8,017 nt of DNA from an uncultured Haloferula sp. (GTDB taxonomy: Bacteria; Verrucomicrobiota; Verrucomicrobiae; Verrucomicrobiales; Akkermansiaceae), in contig CAMLOZ010000134.1 in NCBI GenBank assembly GCA_946481625.1, positions 1-8,017 of the forward strand, given 5' to 3'. Positions 1 to 7,348 of this stretch are shown here, one piece after another. Every line of letters begins with the position of its first letter. Position 1 is the first letter of the stretch. The notes beneath the pieces are model-generated. The model searched no databases, was not told the origin of the DNA, and saw nothing but the letters and a program-made list of their open reading frames with translations. The position numbers were made by a program, and so were the translations under genes.

Positions 1-432
1 CTTGAACTCCGGAAGCCATTCCAGATCGAATTCCTCGGGCATGATCCAGCGGTAGGCGCCGAATTCGCGCGGGCGCTGGTTCACGTCGATCTCCGGGGCG
101 TTGTCCTTGAGTAAACAGTGATAGTAGGTTTGCTCCTGGCCGTGACAACCGTGCTTGCGCATCTTCTTCATGCGGACTTCCTCCGGATAAAGGTAGCGGT
201 AGCCGGTGCGGTAGCCGAGCAGTTCATAGTGCTGGGGGAGGAGACCGATCTCCTCGCGGACCTCGCGGAAAAGCGCCTGCTCCAAGGTTTCGCCGTCGTC
301 CACGCCGCCTTGGGGGAATTGCCACGCACCGGGAATGGACCACCTCTCGCAGATGAGCAACTGCCCCTGCGGTCTGATCATCAGCGCGGCGACATTTGGC
401 CGGAAACGAACCACGGCCGGATTTCTATGCAA
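1..432 (-). CDS. rppH: RppH-like Nudix hydrolase (RNA pyrophosphohydrolase / dinucleoside polyphosphate hydrolase type), 3' end outside window
   Basis: The first 144 residues of a cytoplasmic Nudix hydrolase are present and the C-terminus lies beyond the left edge. A perfect Nudix box (G x5 E x7 REU x EE x G U) covers residues 42-64, with G42, E48, R56, E57, E60, E61 and G63; the glutamates bind the catalytic metal. RppH/Ap4A hydrolase hallmarks surround it: FRPNVA at 10-15, WQFPQGG at 37-43, and a GQEQTYY segment matching the GQKQKWF region of E. coli RppH. Known members remove pyrophosphate from 5'-triphosphate mRNA ends, starting RNA decay, or split diadenosine polyphosphates; which substrate applies here cannot be told. 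The frame is closed by a stop shortly upstream. I chose the TTG at 432 because AGGA lies six bases before it. A GTG at 414 is the alternative and would leave only a few residues before the conserved core. It is divergent from the gene at 520. Confidence 0.88.
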   Translation of the reverse strand, partial: MHRNPAVVRFRPNVAALMIRPQGQLLICERWSIPGAWQFPQGGVDDGETLEQALFREVREEIGLLPQHYELLGYRTGYRYLYPEEVRMKKMRKHGCHGQEQTYYHCLLKDNAPEIDVNQRPREFGAYRWIMPEEFDLEWLPEFK

Positions 433-453
433 TTGCGGTCCTGCCCTCAATCC

Positions 454-483
454 TTAACTTTCCCGAAATAATGCGCGTAAACT
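454..483 (+). promoter_or_regulatory. weak candidate sigma-70 promoter for the gene at 520
   Basis: TTAACT (454-459) and TAAACT (478-483) each match four of six consensus positions, with an 18-base spacer. They lie in the only visibly AT-richer stretch of the 87-bp divergent gap between the Nudix gene and the acidic secreted protein. The start codon at 520 is preceded only by a weak CCGGAAAT, not a proper Shine-Dalgarno sequence. The match is modest and could be chance. Confidence 0.22.
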
Positions 484-519
484 CGCCAAATTCATGAAGT
501 CCCTCCACACTCCGGAAAT

Positions 520-1101
520 ATGAAGAAGCCCGTCTTACCCCTGTTGTTCGCGATGTTCATCCTGCTGCAGCCCGCGCCGCTGTGGGCCCAACAGAACAAT
601 GACGACGATGACCAAGGCGACGACAGCGAACAGGTCGAGGACGACAAGGAGGCGGAGGAATCGACAGCGGAAGAATCACAGGGGCCGAAACGCTTCTGGA
701 GCGCGAGCCTGCAGGGCGGCGAGTATTCGGTGGCACTGGACAAGGTGACCTCGATCAGCCTGCACGAGTACGTGCTGAACGTGAACCTGATCGTGACGGA
801 AATGGTGATCGATACCGACGGCCGCGCGCTGGCCCGGTTCTATCATGTACGCTCGGTGGCGGAAGACACGGCGTCCGGCTCGGCGGGACGGCTGGTGGAG
901 CGGGGCAAGGACCTGATCGACCGGGCGGGGCAGCGGGCGAAGGTTGACTTCCACAACCTGCCGCAAAAGGACTACCCCACGACCAGCCACGCGGGGATGA
1001 TCGAGTACCGGGTGATGCGCCTGAACGACCTCAAGGCCCTCTTCAAGAGCGCGCAAGGTTCGTGGGAGTCGAACCAGGGGAAGAAGGTGACGCTGAAATG
1101 A
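520..1101 (+). CDS. small secreted protein of unknown function with acidic N-terminal linker
   Basis: This 193-residue protein is not a family I recognise. Residues 1-23 look like a Sec signal peptide: MKK, a hydrophobic stretch, then LWA followed by QQ, consistent with signal peptidase I cleavage near residue 23. Residues 26-54 are a low-complexity acidic linker rich in Asp and Glu. From about residue 56 follows a compact domain beginning RFWSASLQGGEYSV, predicted as beta strands around residues 60-110 (including NVNLIVTEMVID) and ending in a more basic tail. No catalytic motif, lipobox cysteine or second membrane segment is visible, so a soluble periplasmic or exported product is inferred. 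It is a single-gene unit, divergent from the Nudix gene and convergent with the AsmA-like gene 16 bp beyond its stop. Codon use and the clean signal peptide make it a real gene; the function is open. Confidence 0.85.
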   Translation: MKKPVLPLLFAMFILLQPAPLWAQQNNDDDDQGDDSEQVEDDKEAEESTAEESQGPKRFWSASLQGGEYSVALDKVTSISLHEYVLNVNLIVTEMVIDTDGRALARFYHVRSVAEDTASGSAGRLVERGKDLIDRAGQRAKVDFHNLPQKDYPTTSHAGMIEYRVMRLNDLKALFKSAQGSWESNQGKKVTLK

Positions 1102-1121
1102 CCGGAGTCCGGAGGGGTCAT
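1098..1121. terminator. inverted repeat spanning both stop codons of a convergent pair
   Basis: ATGACC (1098-1103) and GGTCAT (1116-1121) are perfect inverted arms around 12 bases. The left arm holds the TGA of the secreted protein gene and the right arm holds the TGA (TCA on plus) of the AsmA-like gene. A competing inner hairpin, CCGG-AGT-CCGG, lies at 1102-1112. There is no T-tract on either side, so a bidirectional terminator is only a possibility. Confidence 0.3.
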
Positions 1122-2668
1122 TCGTCCCTCTCCCGCGGCTCCTCCTTGCCGCGAAGGACATCGAAGATCCCTTCGACTTCCTCGACGACGCCTTTTGCGT
1201 CCTCGATGACGGCACGGCCCTGATCGAGGACATCGGCCCCCTTCTGCAAGTGGGCTTCGAGGTCTTGATCGATGACCTCCTTGGTGAACTTGAGGACGCG
1301 CTCGCCGGTTTCCGGAAGCACCTCGAACATCCGCAGGCCGGCGGCTTCGACGAGGCGTTTGCTGAGGTCCTCTTCCGGCTCATCAAGGGTGCCGGTGATC
1401 CGGAGATCGGTCCAGAGGAGCCCGCGCTCGCCCGGTGAGAAAACGACGGACTCCGCCCCGGGGATGCGGGCGAGCACGCCGGGGACGATGCCAAGACGGA
1501 AACGGCCGTCGAGCCGTTCCTGCGGATCCATCCGGAGCGCGCCCTCGAGCCGCATCAAGCCCTCGCTCGATAGGACGAAATTGCGCAGGACGAGGGTGCC
1601 GTCTTCCCAGGCGAAGTCGGTCTTGCCCTCCTCCAGTGCGAGGCGGCGGAAGCGCGTGGTGTCCGCATAGGCGGAAAGCGAATCAAGCAGGGGCAAGGCG
1701 GTGAGCACGCCATTCGCGAGGACGAGATTGCCGGTGACGGAAGGACCGGCGTCGTCGCCTTCGACGGTGAACCCGCTATCGACCTTGCCGCTGAGCCGCT
1801 GCTTCCAGTTCTCCGGCAGGATCTCCGCGCAGTAAACGTCGCGGAGGTCGCCGGTGAAGGTGTAGCCTTCGCCCTTCACGGACATCTCGCCGGAGAGATC
1901 GAGGCGGCCGCTCTCATAGACTTGGAAGTCGGCACCGGTGAGATAGATCGTATCGCCCCGATAGAGGAGGCGCGCGCGCCCGAGGTTCATGCGCGGGGCC
2001 CACTTCCAGGGAAGCTTGACGGTGCCGTCATTGCCTTCGGCGCGATAGCTGTTCTTCGAGGAAGCCTCCGGAACCACCCGCCACGAGGTGCCGGCGATTC
2101 CAACCGGACCGGAGCGGGTGATGACCTTCACCGCCGAGGAAGCCAACTCGAATTGCTTGAGCTCGACCGTATGGGGAATGAGGAAGTCGTACCATTTTTT
2201 CTGCTTCTGCGCGGGAGTGGGAAGCGACTCGGAAGGAGCCGGGGCGGATTTCAGGCGGTCCGCGGCGGTGGCATCGATCTCGACTTCGATCCGGCGCGCG
2301 CGGGCGTCATCGATTTGCCAGACACCCCTCCACCAGCCGCCGAGGCCGACTTCGACGAGGAGATTCTCGGCATCGATGGACTTCACCAGGGCATCGCCGG
2401 AAGCCGCGAAGGAGTTGGTGTCCATACGGGTGCCGCTCCAGCGGAAGGGTCCGAACTCGCTGGAGACATGGAGGGCCTGGTCGGTCCGGGCGGCGAGCAT
2501 GCGGCGGAAGGACTCGCCGTGGAGCCATGCCCGCAGCCAGAGATAGCTGCCGCCCATGGCGACGACCCCGAGGATGAGGACCGCGAGGAGCGCGCGCACC
2601 CACCAGCGCGAACGCGAGGGGACCGTGCTTCCGACCGCGGCGGCCCTTCTCCTCTGTCTCCGGCTCAT
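1118..2668 (-). CDS. AsmA-like membrane-anchored periplasmic protein
   Basis: This protein of 516 residues has a short Arg-rich cytoplasmic N-terminus (MSRRQRRR), one transmembrane helix at about residues 24-45, and then a long periplasmic part rich in beta strands. The region around residues 290-435 has the AsmA/DUF3971 style: a GNLVLANGVL repeat-like strand, GTLVLRNFVLSSEG, an LEGALRMD strand, and LRITGTLDEPEEDL, which resembles the usual end of AsmA C-terminal domains. Residues 436-516 form a charged, mostly helical tail ending KEEPRERDE. AsmA-type proteins form long grooves linked to outer-membrane biogenesis and phospholipid transport in Gram-negative bacteria. That role here is inferred from architecture alone. 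I chose the ATG at 2668 because the upstream in-frame extension to 2767 would run through the start of the divergent sufT. No good Shine-Dalgarno sequence precedes it (AGGAG lies about 20 bases away). Confidence 0.8.
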   Translation of the reverse strand: MSRRQRRRAAAVGSTVPSRSRWWVRALLAVLILGVVAMGGSYLWLRAWLHGESFRRMLAARTDQALHVSSEFGPFRWSGTRMDTNSFAASGDALVKSIDAENLLVEVGLGGWWRGVWQIDDARARRIEVEIDATAADRLKSAPAPSESLPTPAQKQKKWYDFLIPHTVELKQFELASSAVKVITRSGPVGIAGTSWRVVPEASSKNSYRAEGNDGTVKLPWKWAPRMNLGRARLLYRGDTIYLTGADFQVYESGRLDLSGEMSVKGEGYTFTGDLRDVYCAEILPENWKQRLSGKVDSGFTVEGDDAGPSVTGNLVLANGVLTALPLLDSLSAYADTTRFRRLALEEGKTDFAWEDGTLVLRNFVLSSEGLMRLEGALRMDPQERLDGRFRLGIVPGVLARIPGAESVVFSPGERGLLWTDLRITGTLDEPEEDLSKRLVEAAGLRMFEVLPETGERVLKFTKEVIDQDLEAHLQKGADVLDQGRAVIEDAKGVVEEVEGIFDVLRGKEEPRERDE

Positions 2669-2708
2669 GCGCGGAAGCTGGCCTGTTTCTCCTGGCACGG
2701 CAAGCCGC

Positions 2709-2736
2709 TTGCACCGCTCCGCGCCGCCGCTACAAT
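2709..2736 (+). promoter_or_regulatory. candidate sufT promoter, positioned for leaderless transcription
   Basis: TACAAT (2731-2736) matches five of six -10 consensus bases, and a partial -35 TTGCAC (2709-2714) precedes it with a 16-base spacer. Only six bases separate the -10 box from the sufT ATG at 2743, so transcription would start at or next to the A of the start codon. No Shine-Dalgarno sequence is present before that ATG (CAATTGCCCC), which agrees with a leaderless message. Confidence 0.42.
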
Positions 2737-2742
2737 TGCCCC

Positions 2743-3288
2743 ATGCACGAGGAAATCTCCCTGGCACGCGAGGTCGAAGCCATCCAGATCCCGAGCGGCG
2801 ACGCGATCACGCTGCCCGCCGGGACGCCCGTTTTCATTACCCAGCGCCTGGGAGGAACCTACACGGTCGCCACTTCCGCGGGACTCGCCCGGATTTCCTC
2901 GAAGGATGCCGACGCGCTCGGCGTGGACCTGGAGAAGGAGAAAGAGAAGCAGGCCGAGGCGATCCGCCTGAAGGACGCCCCGCTGGAGGAACAGGTCTGG
3001 GCACAGCTCAAGAGCGTGTACGATCCGGAAATCCCGGTGGATATCGTGAACCTGGGCTTGGTCTACGACTGCGGCATCGAGGAGGAGAACGGCAAGAAGA
3101 CCGTGGCCGTGAAAATGACGCTGACCGCTCCCGGCTGCGGCATGGGCCCCGTGATCGCCGCCGACGCGCAGGCGAAGATCATGACGATCGAGGGCATCGA
3201 CGATGCGAAGGTGGAACTCGTCTGGGACCCCGCCTGGAACCAGGACATGATTTCCGAGGAAGGGAAGATGAAGCTCGGGATGATTTGA
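2743..3288 (+). CDS. sufT: SufT, putative Fe-S cluster assembly/maturation factor (MIP18/DUF59 family)
   Basis: This cytoplasmic protein of 181 residues matches the length and domain order of SufT. Residues about 1-60 carry the SufT-specific N-terminal domain (LPAGTPVFITQRLGGTYTV is typical). A charged linker follows, and the MIP18/DUF59 domain covers about 80-170. It contains DPEIPVDIVNLGLVYD with D94-P98 and the TAPGCGMG motif with the conserved C132, the residue family members use for Fe-S or metal handling. Known SufT proteins help mature Fe-S enzymes and often sit in suf operons. Here no sufB, sufC, sufD or sufS lies within the window; sufT stands alone, divergent from the AsmA-like gene and convergent with metR (15-bp gap). 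The ATG at 2743 matches the usual SufT N-terminus and has no Shine-Dalgarno sequence. Family assignment is strong; the precise client proteins are unknown. Confidence 0.93.
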   Translation: MHEEISLAREVEAIQIPSGDAITLPAGTPVFITQRLGGTYTVATSAGLARISSKDADALGVDLEKEKEKQAEAIRLKDAPLEEQVWAQLKSVYDPEIPVDIVNLGLVYDCGIEEENGKKTVAVKMTLTAPGCGMGPVIAADAQAKIMTIEGIDDAKVELVWDPAWNQDMISEEGKMKLGMI

Positions 3289-3303
3289 GGAAAGCCGCAC
3301 GGT

Positions 3304-4218
3304 TCACAAGAGCCGGATGCCCTCGAACTGGCGCTCCGCCGTTATCCGGACGGTCTCGATGAATTCCTTCATGAAGGCCTGGCCCGCGCCTTCCTTCGTG
3401 GTCGCGGCGTGGAGCGAGGCCCTGAGGCCCTTCGCGGTGATGGGCATCTCCGCGACATAGTCCCTTTCCAAGTAGGGTTGCACCGCCCAACGGGGCAACG
3501 CGGCGATCCCGCGTCTGCTTTTGACGAGTTGCAGGATGGCGACGGTCAGCTCGGTTGTCCGGCGTTCCTTCGGCTCGACTCCCGCCGGTTCCAGAACCTG
3601 GCGGAAGAGATCCATGCGGTTGTCGGGGATGGGGTACGTGATCAGTGTCTCCAGCGCGAAGTCCTTCGCCGTCAGGTACGCCTTTCCTAGTAGCGGATGA
3701 TCCTGGGCAAGCAGCGCGGGCATGTCGTATTCGAACAAGGGGTGGTGCTCGATCCCCTTCCGCCGCTTCGCCGTCGAGACGATCACCAGATCGGCGCGGT
3801 TCTCGTCCAAGAGGCCGACGGGATCCGGATGGAATCCGGAAACGATGTCCATCTCAACATCCGGCCAACCTTCGCGGAGTTGATCCATCGCGGGCATCAG
3901 CCAATCGAAACAGGAGTGGCACTCGACCGCGATCCGGAGCGTGCCCGCGGTCCCCTGCCCGATGCGGGCCAGATCGCGCTCCGCGTCGCGCACCTGCCGC
4001 TTCACGTCGTACGCGAGCACGAGGAGCCGCTCGCCGGCGCGCGTCCATCGCAAGGGGCTGGTCTTCCGCTCGAAGAGCTCGAAGCCATAATGTTCTTCCA
4101 ATCCTCGCATCTGGTGAGAGAGCGCGCTCTGGCTGAGCGAGACCTTTTCCCCGGCGCGAGTCAGGTTTCCCGTTTCGGCCAGGGCGATCAACGAATCGAG
4201 GTGCCGGATCTCAAGCAT
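3304..4218 (-). CDS. metR: MetR, LysR-family transcriptional activator of methionine biosynthesis
   Basis: This LysR-type regulator has 304 residues. The N-terminal winged helix-turn-helix occupies about residues 1-60, with SQSALSHQMRGLEEHYGFEL at 29-48 closely matching the QSALSHQ recognition region of E. coli MetR, followed by ERKTSPLRWT. The linker helix leads to the effector domain, whose start carries ECHSC at 99-103. That pentapeptide also occurs in E. coli MetR (AIECHSCIQWL), and later blocks such as ETLITYP and GIAALPRWAV also correspond, so MetR is preferred over a generic LysR call. MetR uses homocysteine as co-effector and activates metE and related genes; the adjacent divergent metE supports this. 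The ATG at 4218 has AAGGTGG five to six bases upstream. An in-frame ATG at 4260 lacks such a site. Autoregulation through the shared gap is likely by analogy with other divergent LysR pairs. Confidence 0.93.
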   Translation of the reverse strand: MLEIRHLDSLIALAETGNLTRAGEKVSLSQSALSHQMRGLEEHYGFELFERKTSPLRWTRAGERLLVLAYDVKRQVRDAERDLARIGQGTAGTLRIAVECHSCFDWLMPAMDQLREGWPDVEMDIVSGFHPDPVGLLDENRADLVIVSTAKRRKGIEHHPLFEYDMPALLAQDHPLLGKAYLTAKDFALETLITYPIPDNRMDLFRQVLEPAGVEPKERRTTELTVAILQLVKSRRGIAALPRWAVQPYLERDYVAEMPITAKGLRASLHAATTKEGAGQAFMKEFIETVRITAERQFEGIRLL

Positions 4219-4266
4219 GCGGCCACCTTGCACCGGCCCCATCATGCATGCAATGGCCAATCACAA

Positions 4267-4279
4267 TGAAGAGCATTCG
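4267..4279. promoter_or_regulatory. candidate MetR operator in the metR-metE gap
   Basis: TGAAGAGCATTCG matches the E. coli MetR pattern TGAA-N5-TTCA at seven of eight fixed bases. The flanks extend the dyad to AATGAA-N5-TTCGTT with a single mismatch. It lies about 40 bp before the metE ATG and 49 bp before the metR ATG, where a site could serve both promoters. The rest of the 100-bp gap holds an 8-bp palindrome TGCATGCA (4245-4252) and no convincing -10 box for metE, as expected of an activator-dependent promoter. It is a motif match only. Confidence 0.45.
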
Positions 4280-4308
4280 TTTGGTTCATGTCGTCCCCAT
4301 GCCCATCG

Positions 4309-4321
4309 TGAGGGCTGCATG
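4309..4321 (+). promoter_or_regulatory. Shine-Dalgarno site that fixes the metE start
   Basis: TGAGGG, followed by CTGC and the ATG at 4319, is a usable ribosome binding site with normal spacing. It favours this start over in-frame ATG codons further upstream (from 4217), which have no such site and would place the MetR operator inside the coding region. Confidence 0.6.
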
Positions 4322-6610
4322 AATGCATCCCTGACCACCCACATCGCCGGCTATCCCCGCATCGGCGAGAAACGCGAACTCAAGCAAGCCCTCGAGGCCT
4401 TCTGGCAAGGACGTCTCGACGCCGCCAGCCTCGACCTGACCGCCAGGGAGCTGCGGCTCCGCCATTGGCAGGATCAGGCGGACGCCGGTCTTCCCTTCGT
4501 CGCCGTGAACGACTTCAGCCTCTACGACGGAATGCTCGATCTCGCCTGCACGCTCGGCGCGATTCCCGAGCGCTTCGGTCCCGCCGCTTCGCCCGTCACC
4601 TTGGAGCGCTACTTCCGCATGGCCCGCGGTCGCAGCCGGGAGGGCGGTGCTCCCGATGTCGTGCCGCTCGAGCTGACCAAGTGGTTCGATACCAACTACC
4701 ACTATCTCGTGCCCGAACTCTCGCCGGGACAAGCCTTCCACCTGTCATGGGACAAGGCTGTCAGCGAGACACGGGAGGCGGTCGAGGCAGGCTTCCGGCC
4801 GAAGCCGGTGATCATCGGCCCGGTGACTTTTCTCGCGCTTTCCAAGATGGAAGATGGCGATCCTCTTTCCCTGCTCGATGCTGTCGTGCCCGCCTTCCGC
4901 GACCTTCTGCAAGAACTCGCCGCCGCCGGTGCGGAATGGGTGGAGATCAGCGAGCCGATCCTCGCCTGCCGCCGGGACGAGGCCGTGCTCTCCGCCTTGG
5001 AGACGGCGTGGGATACGCTCCGGCCCCCCGCTCCGCTGAAACTGCTGCTTTCCATTCCCTTCGGCGGTCTCGGTGAATCACTGCCGCGCGTCTGCGCCCT
5101 GAAGACCGACGGCCTCCACATCGATGCCACCCGCGCCGCGGCGGATCTTCCATGGCTTCATGCGCACTACCCGCAGGGCCGCGTGCTATCTCTCGGCGTC
5201 ATCGACGGGCGGAACATCTGGCGTGCGGACATCGAGGTCTTGCGCGCGCTTGTTTCCTCCTTCCGCGGCAAGCGCGACGGCAACAATCTCTGGCTGGGCA
5301 CCTCTTGCAGCTTGCAGCATGTCCCGCACTCGCTGGCGGCGGAATCCGGCCTCGATCCCGATCTTCGCTCGTGGCTCTCCTTCGCGAAGGAAAAGCTTGG
5401 CGAACTCGCGGCGGTCGCCGCCAACGAGCCGAGCCCCGATCTCTCCGCCGCGGCTCGTTCGGCGCTCGCGAAGCGGCGGGCCCATCCGGGCGTGAAGATC
5501 CGGGAGGTAAGGGACAGCGTCGCGGCCCTCGACGAGTCGTCGGCCACGCGGGACATTCCCCTTGAGGAACGACTCCCGCTCCAGCGGAAGACGCTCGGCC
5601 TACCGCTCTTCCCCACCACCACGATCGGTTCCTTCCCGCAGACGGCGGAGATCCGTCGCTTGCGGGCGCGGCATCGCAAGGGCGAGTTGGGCGACAGCGC
5701 CTATGAAGCGGCGCTGGACACCGCCACACGCGAGGCGATCCGCCTGCAGGAGGATCTCGATCTGGATGTCCTGGTGCATGGCGAATTCGAGCGCACGGAC
5801 ATGGTCGAGTTCTTCGGCGAGAAGCTCGAGGGTATCGCGGTCACGGCCAACGGTTGGGTGCAGAGCTACGGTTCCCGATGCGTGAAGCCTCCCGTGATCT
5901 GGGGTGACATTGTCCGCCCCGAGTCGATGACCGTCGCGTTCAGCGCGAGGGCCCAGGCACTCACCGACCGGCCTGTGAAGGGCATGCTCACCGGCCCGAT
6001 CACCATCCTTCAATGGAGCTTCGTCCGCGACGACCTTCCGCGCTCGCTGGTGGCGCTCCAGCTTGCGCTCGCGATCCGAAGGGAGGTCGCCGACCTTGAA
6101 GCGGCGGGGCTGCGCATCATCCAGGTCGATGAGCCCGGCCTGCGCGAAGGCCTCCCGCTCGATCCGGCGGCCCGCCAGAGCTACCTCGAGGCGGCGGTTC
6201 GGGCCTTCCGCGTCGCCGTGTCGGGGGTGCGGAGCGAGACGCAGATCCACACCCACATGTGCTATGCCGAGTTCGACGATGTCGCGGAATCCATCGCCGC
6301 GCTGGAGGCCGATGTCATTTCGCTCGAAGCGTCCCGCAGCCGGATGGAAGCGCTCAGCGCGATCGTCTCCGGGAAGATCGGCTCGGAGGTCGGTCCGGGC
6401 GTGTGGGACATCCATTCACCACGCGTCCCCTCGACGGAGGAGATGGTCGAACTGCTGCAACTCGCCAGCGGGGTATTGCCGGCGGAGCGCTTGTGGGTGA
6501 ATCCCGATTGCGGACTCAAGACCCGCGGTTGGCCGGAAACCAAAGCCTCGCTGGCAAACATGGTGGCCGCCGCCAAGCAGCTCCGGAGCCTCGTTCTCGA
6601 ACCGGCGTAG
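4319..6610 (+). CDS. metE: MetE, cobalamin-independent methionine synthase (5-methyltetrahydropteroyltriglutamate-homocysteine methyltransferase)
   Basis: The enzyme transfers a methyl group from 5-methyltetrahydrofolate polyglutamate to homocysteine, giving methionine, in the cytoplasm and without vitamin B12. The 763-residue product is full length (E. coli MetE has 753). The N-terminal barrel shows [12 protein letters not shown] (residues 11-22) and [10 protein letters not shown] with folate-binding K121. The C-terminal barrel carries IGS at 436-438 and E489 (homocysteine), D604 and E610 in the DEPGLREGL block, zinc ligands H646, C648, E670 and C731, and proton donor H699. All lie at +5 relative to the E. 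coli numbering I recall, so the catalytic half is intact and collinear. It is divergent from metR, which is expected to activate it when homocysteine accumulates, and convergent with the DUF4230-like gene (20-bp gap). No SAM riboswitch or T-box can fit in the short leader. The start choice rests on the Shine-Dalgarno site and the family N-terminus. Confidence 0.97.
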   Translation: MNASLTTHIAGYPRIGEKRELKQALEAFWQGRLDAASLDLTARELRLRHWQDQADAGLPFVAVNDFSLYDGMLDLACTLGAIPERFGPAASPVTLERYFRMARGRSREGGAPDVVPLELTKWFDTNYHYLVPELSPGQAFHLSWDKAVSETREAVEAGFRPKPVIIGPVTFLALSKMEDGDPLSLLDAVVPAFRDLLQELAAAGAEWVEISEPILACRRDEAVLSALETAWDTLRPPAPLKLLLSIPFGGLGESLPRVCALKTDGLHIDATRAAADLPWLHAHYPQGRVLSLGVIDGRNIWRADIEVLRALVSSFRGKRDGNNLWLGTSCSLQHVPHSLAAESGLDPDLRSWLSFAKEKLGELAAVAANEPSPDLSAAARSALAKRRAHPGVKIREVRDSVAALDESSATRDIPLEERLPLQRKTLGLPLFPTTTIGSFPQTAEIRRLRARHRKGELGDSAYEAALDTATREAIRLQEDLDLDVLVHGEFERTDMVEFFGEKLEGIAVTANGWVQSYGSRCVKPPVIWGDIVRPESMTVAFSARAQALTDRPVKGMLTGPITILQWSFVRDDLPRSLVALQLALAIRREVADLEAAGLRIIQVDEPGLREGLPLDPAARQSYLEAAVRAFRVAVSGVRSETQIHTHMCYAEFDDVAESIAALEADVISLEASRSRMEALSAIVSGKIGSEVGPGVWDIHSPRVPSTEEMVELLQLASGVLPAERLWVNPDCGLKTRGWPETKASLANMVAAAKQLRSLVLEPA

Positions 6611-6622
6611 GCGATTGCAGGT

Positions 6623-6645
6623 CGGGCGGGTCACTTCGCCGCCCG
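6623..6645. terminator. GC-only hairpin at the metE / DUF4230 convergent junction
   Basis: CGGGCGG (6623-6629) and CCGCCCG (6639-6645) form a perfect 7-bp stem with a 9-base loop. It begins 13 bases after the metE stop and overlaps the last codons of the opposing gene. No T-tract follows on either strand, so it is a candidate bidirectional terminator or mRNA 3'-end stabiliser rather than a textbook Rho-independent terminator. Confidence 0.38.
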
Positions 6646-7269
6646 CTCGACCTTCACATCCCCCGCTCCCAGCAGATCGCGGAGCCGGGTGCGCAAGCTG
6701 GACTCCACGATGTCCAATACGCCGCTGCGCTGGGCTTCCAGCCGCATCTGGAGGTTGAGCTCCTTGATCAGCTGTTCCCGGTCCTGAGAGGTGATCTCGT
6801 TCATCCAACCGTCCTTTTCGTTGAGTTGTTGGAAATCGATCAGCTCAACCGAAAGGATCTCGGGATCCGGGAAGCGAGCCACCGGCACGCCGTTTTCCAT
6901 CCGCAGCGACACGCCGGGCTCAAGCTTGTAACCGGCGGTCACGCGGTATTCCCCCCGGATGATCAACCGCTTGGTCCCCGCCGGCAGGTATTTCAGCACG
7001 AAGGCCTCGTTCTCGAAGCTTCGGGTGGCGGACATCTTCATCTCGACCAAGGCCAACTCCGAGATCTGGTTGGTCTGGGAAATCTCGGCCCGGCCTTCGA
7101 CGATCCGCGTGTCCGAACTGGTGATCGCCCCGAGCACCTTTTCCAATCCGGTCGCGGTGCTGCCCATCCCCCGTTCGACAATCCGGAGGCCGAGCCAAGC
7201 AAGACCCAAGAGGGCCGCCAGCACGCTGAGCCAGCGGACAGTCTTCCACAGTTCGGGTTGGGCGCTCAT
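6631..7269 (-). CDS. membrane-anchored DUF4230-like protein
   Basis: This 212-residue protein has a short polar N-terminus (MSAQPELWK), one transmembrane helix at about residues 11-30, and an extracytoplasmic domain. The domain order fits DUF4230: beta strands around TRIVEGRAEISQTNQISELA, then a strand pair including IIRGEYRVTAGYKLEPG, the characteristic VARFPDPEILSVELID block, and a C-terminal helical region with many Glu, Gln and Arg residues ending in a DLL-type helix. The family has no settled function, so none is assigned; location in the cell envelope is inferred from the helix. The ATG at 7269 leaves a normal N-terminus but has no Shine-Dalgarno sequence. A longer in-frame start at 7329 adds residues that look non-coding. 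It is divergent from the gene at about 7431 across a 161-bp gap. Gene reality is near certain; the DUF name is from memory of the family pattern. Confidence 0.8.
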   Translation of the reverse strand: MSAQPELWKTVRWLSVLAALLGLAWLGLRIVERGMGSTATGLEKVLGAITSSDTRIVEGRAEISQTNQISELALVEMKMSATRSFENEAFVLKYLPAGTKRLIIRGEYRVTAGYKLEPGVSLRMENGVPVARFPDPEILSVELIDFQQLNEKDGWMNEITSQDREQLIKELNLQMRLEAQRSGVLDIVESSLRTRLRDLLGAGDVKVERAAK

Positions 7270-7348
7270 CGCAAGCAGGATAGGGACATCGCGAAGGCCG
7301 ACAAGTGGAGACGATGCCCCGGTTTCCAATGGCTACCGGCGGGCCGCG

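Noticed and set aside
676..1494. Open frame of 272 codons on minus across the secreted protein and the AsmA-like C-terminus
   Set aside because: Its Ser/Arg/Pro-rich composition is typical of a shadow frame, and it conflicts with two coherent genes.
1922..2971. Long open frame (349 codons) on plus, antisense to the AsmA-like gene and running into sufT
   Set aside because: It is rich in Arg, Gly and Pro and shows no domain. It arises from the GC-rich third positions of the real minus-strand gene and overlaps the well-supported sufT in another frame.
3289..3303. Terminator between sufT and metR
   Set aside because: The 15-bp spacer and its flanks give no stem longer than about three base pairs.
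4217..4318. 34-residue N-terminal extension of metE from an upstream ATG
   Set aside because: The added residues do not resemble the MetE family N-terminus, the ATG has no Shine-Dalgarno site, it overlaps the start codon of metR, and it would bury the likely MetR operator.
4219..4318. Possible SAM, cobalamin or T-box riboswitch ahead of metE
   Set aside because: The whole gap is 100 bp and must hold two promoters. No terminator hairpin with T-tract or conserved aptamer core is visible.
5600..6415. Open frame of 271 codons antisense to metE
   Set aside because: MetE is beyond doubt here, and the antisense translation has no recognisable motif.
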